From contig DAOWGM010000020.1 of assembly GCA_030637515.1 (NCBI GenBank), positions 1 to 51,206 on the forward strand: DNA of 51,206 bases. Direction: 5' to 3'. Origin of the DNA: Bacteroidales bacterium (GTDB lineage Bacteria > Bacteroidota > Bacteroidia > Bacteroidales > UBA12077). This document shows, piece by piece, positions 1 through 7,987 of this stretch (position 1 is its first letter; each line of letters starts with the position of its first letter). The translations under genes were made by a program, and so were the position numbers. The notes under the pieces are model-generated. The model saw only the letters and a list, made by a program, of their open reading frames with translations, had not been told where the DNA came from and did not search any database.

Positions 1-115
1 CATCATATGCAACTAATCGATCCGGAGCTGTCGGGCCTTTTATAAATCGATAAAGTGATAGCATGATTGCTAACAATATAATTATCGCCGACGCAAAAAG
101 TATTTTACTAACCAT
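1..115 (-). CDS. mrpF: Mrp-type Na+/H+ antiporter subunit F (N-terminal part)
   Basis: Only the first 38 codons lie in the window and the gene runs off its left edge. The start ATG overlaps the last 8 bases of the mrpE-like gene, the usual translationally coupled arrangement in Mrp/Mnh operons. The fragment opens with a hydrophobic helix (about residues 4-18) followed by the motif YRFIKGPTAPDRLVAYD, which closely matches the conserved YRxxxGPTxPDRxxAxD loop of MrpF/MnhF. In the family this is a three-helix membrane subunit of the multi-subunit cation/proton antiporter. Identification rests on this motif plus the neighbour; subunits G, A, B, C and D would be expected further left but cannot be seen. 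Confidence 0.85.
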   Translation of the reverse strand, partial: MVSKILFASAIIILLAIMLSLYRFIKGPTAPDRLVAYD

Positions 116-602
116 ATATTTTTTCTAAATGTTTTTCAAATTTTTTAACAATAGCTTCAGTAGCTTTATCAATATCTTCACAACAAACGTCTATACAATG
201 AATGTACAGAATGTCATCTTCGATATCAACAGTAAGCGTGCCGGGTGTAAGTGTAATAGAGTTGGCAAGAATCATTCTTCCCATTTTTGATTTTAGTATC
301 GTCTTTGTTTTAATAATTCCCGGATTTATTGGTAAAGCCGGAGTAAGAACTCGTCTCGCAACATCCAGATTAGATTTAATCAATTCAATTAAAAAAACGA
401 ACAGATATAAAATTGTATTCAAAAATGATTTAGGTGTAAATTTCAATTCATTAAATATCTGTATATGTCGTCCAAATAAGATTGAAATAATTAGGGACAG
501 AACAAATCCAATAATAATTAACTCCAATTGAAACCTATTATTCAATAAAACCCAAATAATTATTAAAATTATAAAAAGGGATAGCTGATTCTTAATCTTC
601 AT
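108..602 (-). CDS. mrpE: Mrp-type Na+/H+ antiporter subunit E
   Basis: This 164-residue protein has two closely spaced hydrophobic segments near the N-terminus (about 8-24 and 28-43), another around 62-75, and a cytoplasmic C-terminal half containing ANSITLTPGTLTVDIEDD. That SITLTPGT signature is diagnostic of MrpE/MnhE (PF01899-type). The protein is part of the Mrp secondary antiporter, which exchanges Na+ (sometimes K+) for protons across the inner membrane. It is the first gene visible in its operon and overlaps mrpF. The 218-bp region behind it is shared with the divergent FNR-type gene. Length and motif are normal for the family. A 109-codon ORF on the other strand inside this gene has no recognisable content and was not called. 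Confidence 0.93.
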   Translation of the reverse strand: MKIKNQLSLFIILIIIWVLLNNRFQLELIIIGFVLSLIISILFGRHIQIFNELKFTPKSFLNTILYLFVFLIELIKSNLDVARRVLTPALPINPGIIKTKTILKSKMGRMILANSITLTPGTLTVDIEDDILYIHCIDVCCEDIDKATEAIVKKFEKHLEKIYG

Positions 603-645
603 GTTATATATATTTATTTTTATAAATATCTACATATTTATATTG

Positions 646-657
646 TGACAAATGTAC
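646..657. promoter_or_regulatory. Candidate Crp/Fnr-family operator (imperfect)
   Basis: The stretch TGACAAATGTAC, inside TTGTGACAAATGTACA, shares the string TGTGACAAATGT with the perfect palindrome upstream of nqrA. The half-site GTGAC followed by four bases and GTACA fits the 5-4-5 layout of Crp/Fnr operators with one weak half. It overlaps a possible minus-strand -7 box TACATTTG (649-656) for the mrp operon, so binding would be expected to repress mrp. The link to the adjacent regulator gene is inferred. Confidence 0.4.
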
Positions 658-658
658 A

Positions 659-672
659 TTACAAATTTGTAA
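659..672. promoter_or_regulatory. Perfect 14-bp palindrome in the mrp/fnr divergent region
   Basis: TTACAAATTTGTAA reads identically on both strands. It sits two bases beyond the Crp/Fnr-like site and between two divergently transcribed genes. A perfect palindrome of this size is a plausible dimeric repressor site, but the bound protein cannot be told from sequence; in such AT-rich DNA a short palindrome can also arise by chance. Confidence 0.35.
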
Positions 673-762
673 GTTTACCGTACAAGTTACCTATTTTAAA
701 ATACTTTTAAAATAAATATTTGTCTATTTTTTTATAGATTTATATATATATTATAATTATTT

Positions 763-770
763 TATATTTG
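763..770 (+). promoter_or_regulatory. Bacteroidota -7 box upstream of the FNR-type gene
   Basis: TATATTTG matches the Bacteroidota sigma-factor consensus TAnnTTTG and lies 51 bp before the ATG. No clear TTTG -33 box stands 19-21 bases upstream, so an activator may be needed. Transcription would begin near 777. Confidence 0.4.
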
Positions 771-820
771 CATTCTATAACTTAGTTTTTATCTTACTTC
801 TACTTTATAATAACCTGGAA

Positions 821-1516
821 ATGAATTCATTTGAACCAATAGGATGCACAGAATGTAAAGAAAAGTCGTTATGCTTTAAGCAATTAAATAAGGACGAACT
901 CAAATTGACAAATGAAAATAAAGTACAAATTCATTTCAAAAAAGGCGAGATAATTTCTAAACAAGGGTCTTTCGTAACCCATATAATGTATTTGAAAAAC
1001 GGTTATGCAAAAGTTTATAAAGAAACTGATATTAACCATAATTTAATATTAGATATTATTCCCCCAGGAAAACTAATCGGGCTAACGTCCTTATTTAATA
1101 CCGATAACATTGCTCGCTTTTCTGTTGCAGCACTTGATAATACTGCTGTTTGTTCCATTGATAGAAATACTATAGAAAAACTGATACACCAAAACAGCCA
1201 GTTTGCAAAAACGGTTATTGCTTCACTTAATGGCGAGTCGTTACAGTTTTATGATAAAATGGCCAGTTTAACTCAAAAACAAATGAATGGCAGAGTTGCA
1301 GATGCCTTAATTTACTTGTCGGAGAATATATTTAAATCTAAAAAGTTCAAAATGATTCTTTCACGTAAAGACCTTGCAGATTTTACAGGGATGTCTATGA
1401 TGAGTGTTGTAAGAACATTAAAAGACCTTAAGACTGAAGATATTATAGAAAATGAAAATGGTTTTATTGAAATCAAGAATATCAACACACTTAAACAAAT
1501 TAGCCTAAGAGGCTAA
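821..1516 (+). CDS. Crp/Fnr-family regulator with FNR-type Fe-S ligands
   Basis: The 231-residue protein has a cyclic-nucleotide-type beta-roll (about 30-120), a dimerisation helix and a winged helix-turn-helix (about 178-205). The N-terminus has cysteines at 9, 12 and 18, the same C-x2-C-x5-C spacing as E. coli FNR Cys20, 23 and 29. A fourth cysteine at 111 lies in TAVCSID, which aligns with FNR Cys122. All four ligands of an oxygen-labile [4Fe-4S] cluster are therefore present, so I infer an oxygen or redox sensor. The recognition helix, GMSMMSVVRTL, keeps the FNR arginine but has Met where FNR has the DNA-reading Glu and Val where FNR has Ser, so the operator should differ from TTGAT-N4-ATCAA. 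The gene diverges from mrpE and lies directly upstream of the nqr operon, which has a matching palindrome in front of it. Confidence 0.88.
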   Translation: MNSFEPIGCTECKEKSLCFKQLNKDELKLTNENKVQIHFKKGEIISKQGSFVTHIMYLKNGYAKVYKETDINHNLILDIIPPGKLIGLTSLFNTDNIARFSVAALDNTAVCSIDRNTIEKLIHQNSQFAKTVIASLNGESLQFYDKMASLTQKQMNGRVADALIYLSENIFKSKKFKMILSRKDLADFTGMSMMSVVRTLKDLKTEDIIENENGFIEIKNINTLKQISLRG

Positions 1517-1873
1517 AAAAACTTATTAAATAAGCCTTTTGATTTATTTAAATCAAAATCATCTATTTTGTTGACATATATCATATGTGACAAATGTCAT
1601 TTATACACTAATTTATATATGTTTATAAAAAAATAAATTTATCTTTGCTGACGCCTATTAAACAAGGAATAAACACAAGCATTTAAGAAACAGAAATATA
1701 ATATTTTACAATGGAAATTTTATTTTTTTACTCAGCAGTGTTATTTTTTTAACAGTTTAGTAAACAAAATTGATTTTAAATAGTTGTAATTATCTAAGAC
1801 TTAAATAGAAAATTGTTTAATATAATTTTTAAATTTGTTTAACACCAAAGTAAAATTAATATAACATCTTAGT
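1517..1873 (+). promoter_or_regulatory. nqr operon control region
   Basis: This 357-bp gap holds a perfect GTGAC-N4-GTCAT palindrome at 1588-1599 and a -7 box TATCTTTG at 1640-1647 (consensus TAnnTTTG). If transcription starts near 1654, the palindrome is centred about 60 bp upstream, close to the class I activator position of Crp-family proteins. A 13-codon hydrophobic ORF starts at 1711 but has no other support. The remaining leader of about 220 nt is very AT-rich and shows no structure I can name. Confidence 0.45.
1588..1599. promoter_or_regulatory. Perfect Crp/Fnr-type palindrome upstream of nqrA
   Basis: TGACAAATGTCA, within TGTGACAAATGTCAT, is a perfect inverted repeat in the TGAC-N4-GTCA layout used by FNR/DNR-like regulators. 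The nearest candidate binder is the FNR-type protein encoded immediately upstream. A second, imperfect copy lies in that gene's own control region at 646-657. The assignment is inferred from position and symmetry. Confidence 0.5.
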
Positions 1874-3226
1874 ATGTCGAAAGTTATTAAAATTAAGAAG
1901 GGCTTAAATATTAAAATGCTTGGTACTGCCGAAAAAATAATAAAGAAAGCAGATCAGGCTGAATATTATGCAGTAAAGCCTACCGATTTCACGGGAATTC
2001 GTCCTAAACTTGTTGTTAAAGTTGGTGACAAAGTTAAAGTTGGAACACCTCTTTTTTATGACAAATTCCAACCTGAAGTTCAATTTACAGCTCCAGTTAG
2101 CGGAGAAGTTGTTGAAATAAATCGTGGTGAGCGAAGAGTAATCCTTGAAGTTGTAATCAAAGCAGATGCAACAATTGAATATGAAGAGTTTAAAGTTGAA
2201 AATCCTAAAGATCTCACACGAGAAGAAATTGTAGCGATACTTCAAAGAAGTGGACTATGGCCATCCATAAGACAACGTCCTTATTCAACAATTGCTAATC
2301 CGAGTGATATTCCAAAAGCAATACACATTTCTGCTTTTGACAGTGCGCCATTAGCACCGGATATGGATTATGTAGTTAAAGACTGTGCTGAATGTTTTCA
2401 AAAAGGTATTGATGTTCTTTCAAAACTTACAGAGGGTACAATACATCTTAACATTAATGCCGACTATCCTGCTTCTGAAACTTATACAAAAGCTAAAAGT
2501 GTTCAAGTAAATAAATTTACAGGACCACATCCTTCAGGAAATGTTGGAATACAAATCAATAAAATTGATCCTATTAATAAAGGTGATATTGTTTGGTATA
2601 CTTATCCGCAGGAAATTACTGCAATAGGCCGATTATTTGAAAAAGGAATTTATGATGCAACCAAAATTATTGCATTAACCGGATCTGAAGTAAAGAGTCC
2701 AATATATTATAAGTTAATATCTGGTGCATCCATAAAAAACCTTGTAACTGGAAATGTGAATGAAGGTGAACACAGATATATTAGTGGTAATGTATTAACA
2801 GGTTCAAAAATATCACATGATGGTTATGTTGGGTATTACAGTAATCAAATTACTGTAATTCCTGAAGGTAAATACTATGAATTTTTTGGTTGGGCAACAC
2901 CTGGCTTTAAAAAACATTCAGCATCAAGAGCTGTATTTTCATGGTTAATTCCTGGTAAGAAATTTAAATTAGATACCAATTTTCATGGAGGTAACAGAGC
3001 CTACGTAATGTCAGGAGAATATGATAAAGTTTTCCCAATGAATATTTTTCCGGTTCAATTAATCAAATCCATTATGATTGAAGATATTGATAAAATGGAA
3101 CAACTTGGTATTTATGAAGTTGACGAGGAAGACTTTGCATTATGCGAATATGTTTGTACATCAAAAACTGAAGTCCAATCTATTATTAGAACCGGACTTG
3201 ATTTGATGAGAAAAGAAATGAGTTAA
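1874..3226 (+). CDS. nqrA: Na+-translocating NADH:quinone reductase subunit A
   Basis: NqrA is a peripheral subunit of the Na+-pumping NADH:quinone oxidoreductase and helps form the quinone-binding site. At 450 residues it has normal family length. The N-terminus opens with IKIKKGLNIKMLG, typical of NqrA, followed by a lipoyl-like beta domain with FTAPVSGEVVEINRGERR (about 75-92) and the RQRPYSTIANP segment. It has no transmembrane helices, as expected. It is the first of six genes in the canonical order A-F. A long AT-rich leader precedes it and a hairpin-forming heptamer repeat separates it from nqrB. Confidence 0.97.
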   Translation: MSKVIKIKKGLNIKMLGTAEKIIKKADQAEYYAVKPTDFTGIRPKLVVKVGDKVKVGTPLFYDKFQPEVQFTAPVSGEVVEINRGERRVILEVVIKADATIEYEEFKVENPKDLTREEIVAILQRSGLWPSIRQRPYSTIANPSDIPKAIHISAFDSAPLAPDMDYVVKDCAECFQKGIDVLSKLTEGTIHLNINADYPASETYTKAKSVQVNKFTGPHPSGNVGIQINKIDPINKGDIVWYTYPQEITAIGRLFEKGIYDATKIIALTGSEVKSPIYYKLISGASIKNLVTGNVNEGEHRYISGNVLTGSKISHDGYVGYYSNQITVIPEGKYYEFFGWATPGFKKHSASRAVFSWLIPGKKFKLDTNFHGGNRAYVMSGEYDKVFPMNIFPVQLIKSIMIEDIDKMEQLGIYEVDEEDFALCEYVCTSKTEVQSIIRTGLDLMRKEMS

Positions 3227-3230
3227 AAAC

Positions 3231-3301
3231 GAGCCATTAGCTATTCGCCGTTAGCTTTTAATTTCACTTTCTAACGGCCAAAAGCTAAAAGCTAAAAGCT
3301 A
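3231..3301 (+). repeat. Heptamer-periodic hairpin between nqrA and nqrB
   Basis: The spacer is built from 7-base units: GCCATTA, GCTATTC, GCCGTTA and GCTTTTA in the first half, then repeated AAGCTAA units in the second. The two halves are inverted. TTAGCTATTCGCCGTTAG (3237-3254) pairs with CTAACGGCCAAAAGCTAA (3271-3288) at 16 of 18 positions with a 16-nt loop. It has no U-tract, so it is not an obvious terminator. It could protect or tune the mRNA, or simply reflect repeat expansion. Confidence 0.75.
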
Positions 3302-3309
3302 AATATTTA

Positions 3310-4470
3310 ATGAAATCATTAAGAAGATATATAGACAAAATAAAACCCCATTTCGAGAAAGGTGGGAAATTTGCGAAACTTGAGTCTACATTTGAAGCAT
3401 TTGAATCATTTTTATTTGTTTCAAATAAAGTAACAACAAAAGGAACTCATATTCGTGATGCAAATGATATGAAAAGAACAATGATTATTGTTGTTCTGGC
3501 ATTGGTTCCAACAGTCCTTTTTGGAATGTGGAATGTTGGTTTTCATCATTATGCAGCAACAGGACAAGAAGGAACATTATTTGAATTATTCTGGCTTGGT
3601 TTCCTAAGAGTATTTCCAATCATTGTTGTATCCTACGTTGTAGGATTGGGAATTGAATTTGCTTTTGCTCAATATCGTGGACACGAAGTGAATGAAGGAT
3701 TCCTTGTTTCAGGTATTTTAATACCATTAGTACTCCCTGTTGATACTCCATTATGGATGGTAGCAGTTGCAACAGCTTTTGCAGTTGTAATTGGTAAAGA
3801 AGTATTTGGAGGAACAGGAATGAATATTTTAAATCCTGCATTAACTGCTCGAGCATTTCTGTTTTTTGCATATCCGTCATACATGTCGGGTAATGCTGTT
3901 TGGACTCATGGAATGATGAGTGGTGAAGGTATTATAGATTCATACTCAGGAGCAACTCCATTAGCAGAAGCTGCTGCCGGGAATATTGACAAGCTTCCAA
4001 GCACAATTGAAATGTTTTTCGGAACAATTCCAGGATCTATTGGTGAAACATCTACACTGGCTATTATAATAGGTGCATGTATACTTATAATAACAGGAAT
4101 TGGCAGTGCAAGAATAATGATATCTACCGTTATAGGAGGATTAGTAATGGGATTATTGCTAAATATTTTTGCTGTAAATCCATTTATGGAAATTCCTTTC
4201 TGGCAACATTTATTATTAGGAGGATTTGCTTTTGGAGCAGTTTTCATGGCTACAGATCCTGTTTCTGCTGCACAAACTGCAAAAGGTAAAATTATTTATG
4301 GATTCTTGATAGGTTTTCTTGCCATCCTAATTCGGGTTGTAAATCCTGCTTATCCTGAAGGAGTAATGTTGGCAATTTTACTAATGAACGTTTTTGCTCC
4401 TTTAATTGATCATTATGTAATTGAAGGAAATATTAAAAAACGATTGAAACGAGCAAACGTAAAAGCATAA
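3310..4470 (+). CDS. nqrB: Na+-translocating NADH:quinone reductase subunit B
   Basis: NqrB is the large membrane subunit that carries covalent FMN and forms much of the sodium channel. The 386-residue protein has multiple transmembrane helices beginning near residue 57. The flavinylation motif SGATPLA is present with its threonine at residue 216, the type of site modified by ApbE, whose gene follows the operon. The conserved GKEVFGGTGMNILNPALTARAF stretch begins near 162 and ATDPVSAA lies near the C-terminus. Length and motifs are normal. Only 14 bp separate it from nqrC. Confidence 0.97.
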   Translation: MKSLRRYIDKIKPHFEKGGKFAKLESTFEAFESFLFVSNKVTTKGTHIRDANDMKRTMIIVVLALVPTVLFGMWNVGFHHYAATGQEGTLFELFWLGFLRVFPIIVVSYVVGLGIEFAFAQYRGHEVNEGFLVSGILIPLVLPVDTPLWMVAVATAFAVVIGKEVFGGTGMNILNPALTARAFLFFAYPSYMSGNAVWTHGMMSGEGIIDSYSGATPLAEAAAGNIDKLPSTIEMFFGTIPGSIGETSTLAIIIGACILIITGIGSARIMISTVIGGLVMGLLLNIFAVNPFMEIPFWQHLLLGGFAFGAVFMATDPVSAAQTAKGKIIYGFLIGFLAILIRVVNPAYPEGVMLAILLMNVFAPLIDHYVIEGNIKKRLKRANVKA

Positions 4471-4484
4471 AAATAAATTAAGTC

Positions 4485-5255
4485 ATGAGATCATACAGTA
4501 ACACATATATTTTTGTTTTTTCGTCGATTATGGTAATTGTTGTTGCAGCTATTCTTTCAGTTGCCGCCATGACACTTCAGCCATATCAGAAGAAAAATGT
4601 AGAAATCAATAATAAGCAAAACATACTTACTTCGGTAAATATTGAAAGTTCAGCCAAAGATGCTGAAGCTCTTTATGAAAAATATATCCTTGAAGGTTTT
4701 GCTATAAACTCAAAAGGAGAAATTAAAGACGGAGTAGATGCTTCTAAAATTGATATGAAGAAAGAATTGGCAAAACCGCTTGAAGAAAGAAATCTTCCGG
4801 TATTTATTAGCTCTCTGAACGATTCAAAACAATATATCATTCCTGTTTACGGGAAAGGTCTTTGGGGTCCAATTTGGGGATATGTTGCTTTGAACAATGA
4901 TCTTTCAACAATCTATGGGGCTAATTTTAGTCACAAGGCAGAAACTCCTGGTTTAGGAGCAGAAATTGATACGAAAGATTTTCAGTCAAAGTTTTTTGGA
5001 AAAGAAATTTTTAATGAGAATGGTTTGTTTGTTTCTGTTAGCGTTTTAAAAGGCGGAACAGCAAATCCTGATTCTAAATATGAAATTGACGGAATTTCTG
5101 GAGGAACAATAACCAGTGTAGGTGTAGATGAAATGCTTAAAGATTGTTTGAGCAGTTACGAGCCCTATTTTAAAAATTTAAAACAGGGAATTCCTGAAAT
5201 GATAATTGAGAATGTTACGGACTCTGTTTCGGATGAATCTCAAGTAAATAACTAA
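4485..5255 (+). CDS. nqrC: Na+-translocating NADH:quinone reductase subunit C
   Basis: NqrC has one N-terminal transmembrane anchor (about 8-30) and a periplasmic FMN-binding domain. The flavinylation motif is SGGTITS with the acceptor threonine at 208; the usual form is SGATxTS, so the Ala is Gly here, which fits the broader ApbE target pattern. GKGLWGPIWGYVAL and HKAETPGLGAEI are conserved family blocks. The protein passes electrons between the flavins of the pump. The 36-bp gap before nqrD contains three heptamer units. Confidence 0.96.
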   Translation: MRSYSNTYIFVFSSIMVIVVAAILSVAAMTLQPYQKKNVEINNKQNILTSVNIESSAKDAEALYEKYILEGFAINSKGEIKDGVDASKIDMKKELAKPLEERNLPVFISSLNDSKQYIIPVYGKGLWGPIWGYVALNNDLSTIYGANFSHKAETPGLGAEIDTKDFQSKFFGKEIFNENGLFVSVSVLKGGTANPDSKYEIDGISGGTITSVGVDEMLKDCLSSYEPYFKNLKQGIPEMIIENVTDSVSDESQVNN

Positions 5256-5261
5256 TAATAA

Positions 5262-5282
5262 ATTGAAAATTGAAAATTTAAA
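5262..5282 (+). repeat. Heptamer repeat in the nqrC-nqrD spacer
   Basis: Two exact ATTGAAA units and a third diverged unit, ATTTAAA, fill most of this spacer. It has the same 7-base period as the nqrA-nqrB and nqrE-nqrF spacers but a different unit. No hairpin or start signal is evident in it. Confidence 0.55.
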
Positions 5283-5291
5283 CTATATATA

Positions 5292-5939
5292 ATGAACGCA
5301 GAAAAAGAACCTCTTTTTTCGAGCAAGAACATTAAGTTACTTACAGAACCATTAAACGATAGTAATCCTATTACGGTTCAGGTTTTAGGTATTTGTTCGG
5401 CATTAGCTGTTACTGTAAAACTTAAGCCTGCATTTGTTATGGCTTTATCAGTTGTAGTAGTAATGGCTGTTTCAAATGTTGTGATTTCTTTATTAAGAAA
5501 GACTGTACCTCCAAGAATTAGAATCATTGTTCAATTAGTTGTAATTGCAGCAATGGTAATTTTAGTTGATCAGGTTTTAAAAGCTTTCTTATTCGATATT
5601 AGTAAGCAATTATCTGTTTTTGTTGGACTTATCATAACAAACTGTATTATAATGGGGCGTTTAGAAGCTTTTGCTTTAAGTAACAAACCATGGCAATCAT
5701 TTCTGGATGGAGTTGGAAATGCAACTGGTTACGGAGTTATTCTTCTTATTGTTGCTTTTTTTAGGGAGCTGTTAGGATCAGGTACAGTTTGGGGATACAA
5801 AGTAATACCCGAAAGTGTTTATGATTTTGGTTACGAAAACAACGGACTAATGATTCTTCCACCAATGGCCTTGATTGTTGTTGGTGTAATTATATGGGTT
5901 CAACGTGCCAGAAACAAAAAACTGGTAGAATCAAATTAA
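5292..5939 (+). CDS. nqrD: Na+-translocating NADH:quinone reductase subunit D
   Basis: A 215-residue integral membrane protein with about six helices, homologous to NqrE and RnfA/E. The family block TNCIIMGRLEAFAL is present around residues 116-129 and includes the conserved half-membrane cysteine (here in TNC). In solved Nqr structures such cysteines from NqrD and NqrE hold an iron centre between the two subunits. LDGVGNATGYG and FFRELLGSGTVWG are further family signatures. It lies 21 bp before nqrE. Confidence 0.96.
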   Translation: MNAEKEPLFSSKNIKLLTEPLNDSNPITVQVLGICSALAVTVKLKPAFVMALSVVVVMAVSNVVISLLRKTVPPRIRIIVQLVVIAAMVILVDQVLKAFLFDISKQLSVFVGLIITNCIIMGRLEAFALSNKPWQSFLDGVGNATGYGVILLIVAFFRELLGSGTVWGYKVIPESVYDFGYENNGLMILPPMALIVVGVIIWVQRARNKKLVESN

Positions 5940-5960
5940 TTTGAAATTACAAAAAATTTA

Positions 5961-6593
5961 ATGATGGAAAACTTAGTTAATATATTTGTCAAGTCGGTAT
6001 TTATCGATAATATGATATTTGCCTATTTCCTGGGAATGTGTTCTTATTTAGCTGTATCAAAAACAGTAAAAACTTCAACAGGATTAGGAATTGCAGTAAT
6101 TTTCGTATTAGGGTTTACTGTTCCGGTTGATTATTTAATACACAACTTTTTATTAAAAGAAGGTGCATTAACCTGGTTAACACCAAACAATCCTGAAAAA
6201 TTTGCGGATGTTGATTTAAGTTTCTTAAGCTTTATAATCTTCATTGCCTTAATAGCATCGATGGTTCAGTTAGTTGAAATGATAATAGAAAAATTCTCTC
6301 CTGCATTATACAATTCACTGGGTATATTCTTACCACTTATTGCTGTTAACTGTGCTATTTTAGGTGGATCATTATTTATGCAAGAACGTGCCTATAATAA
6401 TATAGCAGAAGCAACAGCTTTTGGTCTTGGTTCAGGATTAGGATGGTTTCTTGCAATTGTCGGTATTGCTGCAATACGAGAAAAAATAAGATATTCTAAT
6501 GTTCCCGATCCATTAAAAGGACTTGGTATTACATTTATCATCACAGGATTAATGGGAATAGCCTTTATGGGTTTTATGGGAATTAAATTATAA
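5961..6593 (+). CDS. nqrE: Na+-translocating NADH:quinone reductase subunit E
   Basis: A 210-residue integral membrane subunit paired with NqrD. Signatures include the N-terminal block [19 protein letters not shown], with its cysteine in GMCS, and [15 protein letters not shown] around residues 129-143, the second conserved cysteine position. [13 protein letters not shown] and [11 protein letters not shown] near the C-terminus are typical of the family. The translation starts with two adjacent Met codons; I take the first. A heptamer array fills the gap before nqrF. Confidence 0.96.
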   Translation: MMENLVNIFVKSVFIDNMIFAYFLGMCSYLAVSKTVKTSTGLGIAVIFVLGFTVPVDYLIHNFLLKEGALTWLTPNNPEKFADVDLSFLSFIIFIALIASMVQLVEMIIEKFSPALYNSLGIFLPLIAVNCAILGGSLFMQERAYNNIAEATAFGLGSGLGWFLAIVGIAAIREKIRYSNVPDPLKGLGITFIITGLMGIAFMGFMGIKL

Positions 6594-6611
6594 AATAGTC
6601 TAATTAATAAA

Positions 6612-6646
6612 CTAAAGGCTAAAAGCTAATCACTAAAAGCTAATTT
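6612..6646 (+). repeat. Heptamer array in the nqrE-nqrF spacer
   Basis: Five consecutive 7-base units each begin with CTAA; two of them are the exact unit CTAAAAG and the others are variants. The array ends four bases before the nqrF start codon, so it covers the ribosome-binding region. The core resembles the AAGCTAA units between nqrA and nqrB. Confidence 0.65.
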
Positions 6647-6650
6647 AAAA

Positions 6651-7907
6651 ATGATTTTACTTACATCAAATATTGTCCAAATACTTTTAAGTATAGCGAT
6701 TTTCTTAATTATAATTCTTGCATTAGTAATGATGCTTTTATATGCTAGAAAGAAACTAACTCCACAAGGATCAGTTAAGTTAAATATTAACGATGAGAAA
6801 GAAATTGAAGTAGATCCTGGAAATACCTTACTAACGACTTTATCAAATAACGAAATATACTTACCATCAGCGTGTGGTGGCGGTGGAACATGTGGCATGT
6901 GTAGTTGTCAGGTTCTTGATGGTGGCGGAACAATTCTTCCAACAGAAACAGGATTCTTTACAAGAAAAGAAGCTCAAAATCATTGGCGTTTAGGATGTCA
7001 GGTTAAACTTCGAAGCGACATGAAAATCCATGTTCCAGAAGAAGTAATGGGAATTAAGAAGTGGAAATGCGAAGTTATTTCTAATAAAAACGTTGCAACT
7101 TTCATTAAAGAATTTGTTGTTAAATTGCCGGAAGGTGAAGAACTTAATTTCCAATCAGGTGGATATATTCAGATTGATGTTCCTAAAATTAATGTTGATT
7201 TCAAAGATATGGATATTGAAGAAGAGTTCCGCGACGAATGGGATCAGTTCAATATGTGGGATTTAAGAATGAAAAATCCTGAAGAAACATATCGTGCATA
7301 CTCAATGGCTAATTATCCTAAAGAAGGAAATATTGTAAAACTAAACATACGTATTGCTACTCCACCATGGGACAGATCAAAAGGAGCTTTCCAAAAGGTT
7401 AATTCAGGAATATGTTCATCCTATATATTCTCACGTAAACCAGGAGATAAAGTAACAGTTTCTGGACCATATGGTGAATTCTTTATTAAAGATACTGAAC
7501 GTGAAATGATGTATATTGGTGGTGGTGCAGGAATGGCACCTTTACGTTCTCATATTTTCCATTTATTCAACACACTGAAAACAGGCAGAAAAGTTACTTA
7601 TTGGTATGGAGCTCGTTCAATGCGTGAAGTTTTTTACGAAGACGAATTCAGACAAATAGAAAAGGATTTTCCTAATTTTAAATTTTATATTGCATTATCA
7701 GAACCAAAAGAAGAAGATAACTGGACAGGCTTAACAGGTTTTATTCATCAGGTATTATACAATGAATACTTAAGTAAACATGAAGAGCCAGAAGAAATTG
7801 AATATTACTTATGCGGACCTCCTGTCATGAATGATGCTGTTCAAAAACTTATTTATGATTTAGGAATACCAGATGAAATGTTGGCCTTCGACGATTTCGG
7901 AGGATAA
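6651..7907 (+). CDS. nqrF: Na+-translocating NADH:quinone reductase subunit F
   Basis: NqrF is the electron-entry subunit, oxidising NADH with FAD and a [2Fe-2S] cluster. The order is one N-terminal helix (about 9-31), a ferredoxin domain with cysteines at 75, 81, 84 and 116 (spacing C-x5-C-x2-C-x31-C), then a ferredoxin-reductase module with the FAD motif RAYSMANYP near 220 and the NADH motif GGGAGMAPLRSH near 290. The C-terminus ends in DDFGG, as usual. All cofactor ligands are intact. A strong intrinsic terminator follows, so apbE is probably transcribed from its own promoter. Confidence 0.97.
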   Translation: MILLTSNIVQILLSIAIFLIIILALVMMLLYARKKLTPQGSVKLNINDEKEIEVDPGNTLLTTLSNNEIYLPSACGGGGTCGMCSCQVLDGGGTILPTETGFFTRKEAQNHWRLGCQVKLRSDMKIHVPEEVMGIKKWKCEVISNKNVATFIKEFVVKLPEGEELNFQSGGYIQIDVPKINVDFKDMDIEEEFRDEWDQFNMWDLRMKNPEETYRAYSMANYPKEGNIVKLNIRIATPPWDRSKGAFQKVNSGICSSYIFSRKPGDKVTVSGPYGEFFIKDTEREMMYIGGGAGMAPLRSHIFHLFNTLKTGRKVTYWYGARSMREVFYEDEFRQIEKDFPNFKFYIALSEPKEEDNWTGLTGFIHQVLYNEYLSKHEEPEEIEYYLCGPPVMNDAVQKLIYDLGIPDEMLAFDDFGG

Positions 7908-7926
7908 TAATATCATTAAAATATAG

Positions 7927-7957
7927 AAAAGCTGAATTCATAAATTCAGCTTTTTTT
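7927..7957 (+). terminator. Intrinsic terminator of the nqr operon
   Basis: A perfect 12-bp stem, AAAAGCTGAATT / AATTCAGCTTTT with a CATA loop, continues into a run of seven T. It lies 20 bp after the nqrF stop codon. Confidence 0.9.
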
Positions 7958-7987
7958 ATCCCTCACCCAAAAAAGTTATCTTAAATC

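Noticed and set aside
202..531. 109-codon ORF on the strand opposite mrpE
   Set aside because: It lies wholly inside a well-supported gene, has no recognisable motif, and reflects the low stop-codon density opposite an Ile/Leu-rich membrane protein.
1711..1752. 13-codon hydrophobic ORF in the nqr leader as an attenuation peptide
   Set aside because: It has no ribosome-binding site, no following terminator/antiterminator pair and no run of regulatory codons.
3231..3301. Heptamer arrays considered as a CRISPR array
   Set aside because: The units are 7 bases without spacers, and no cas genes are in the window.
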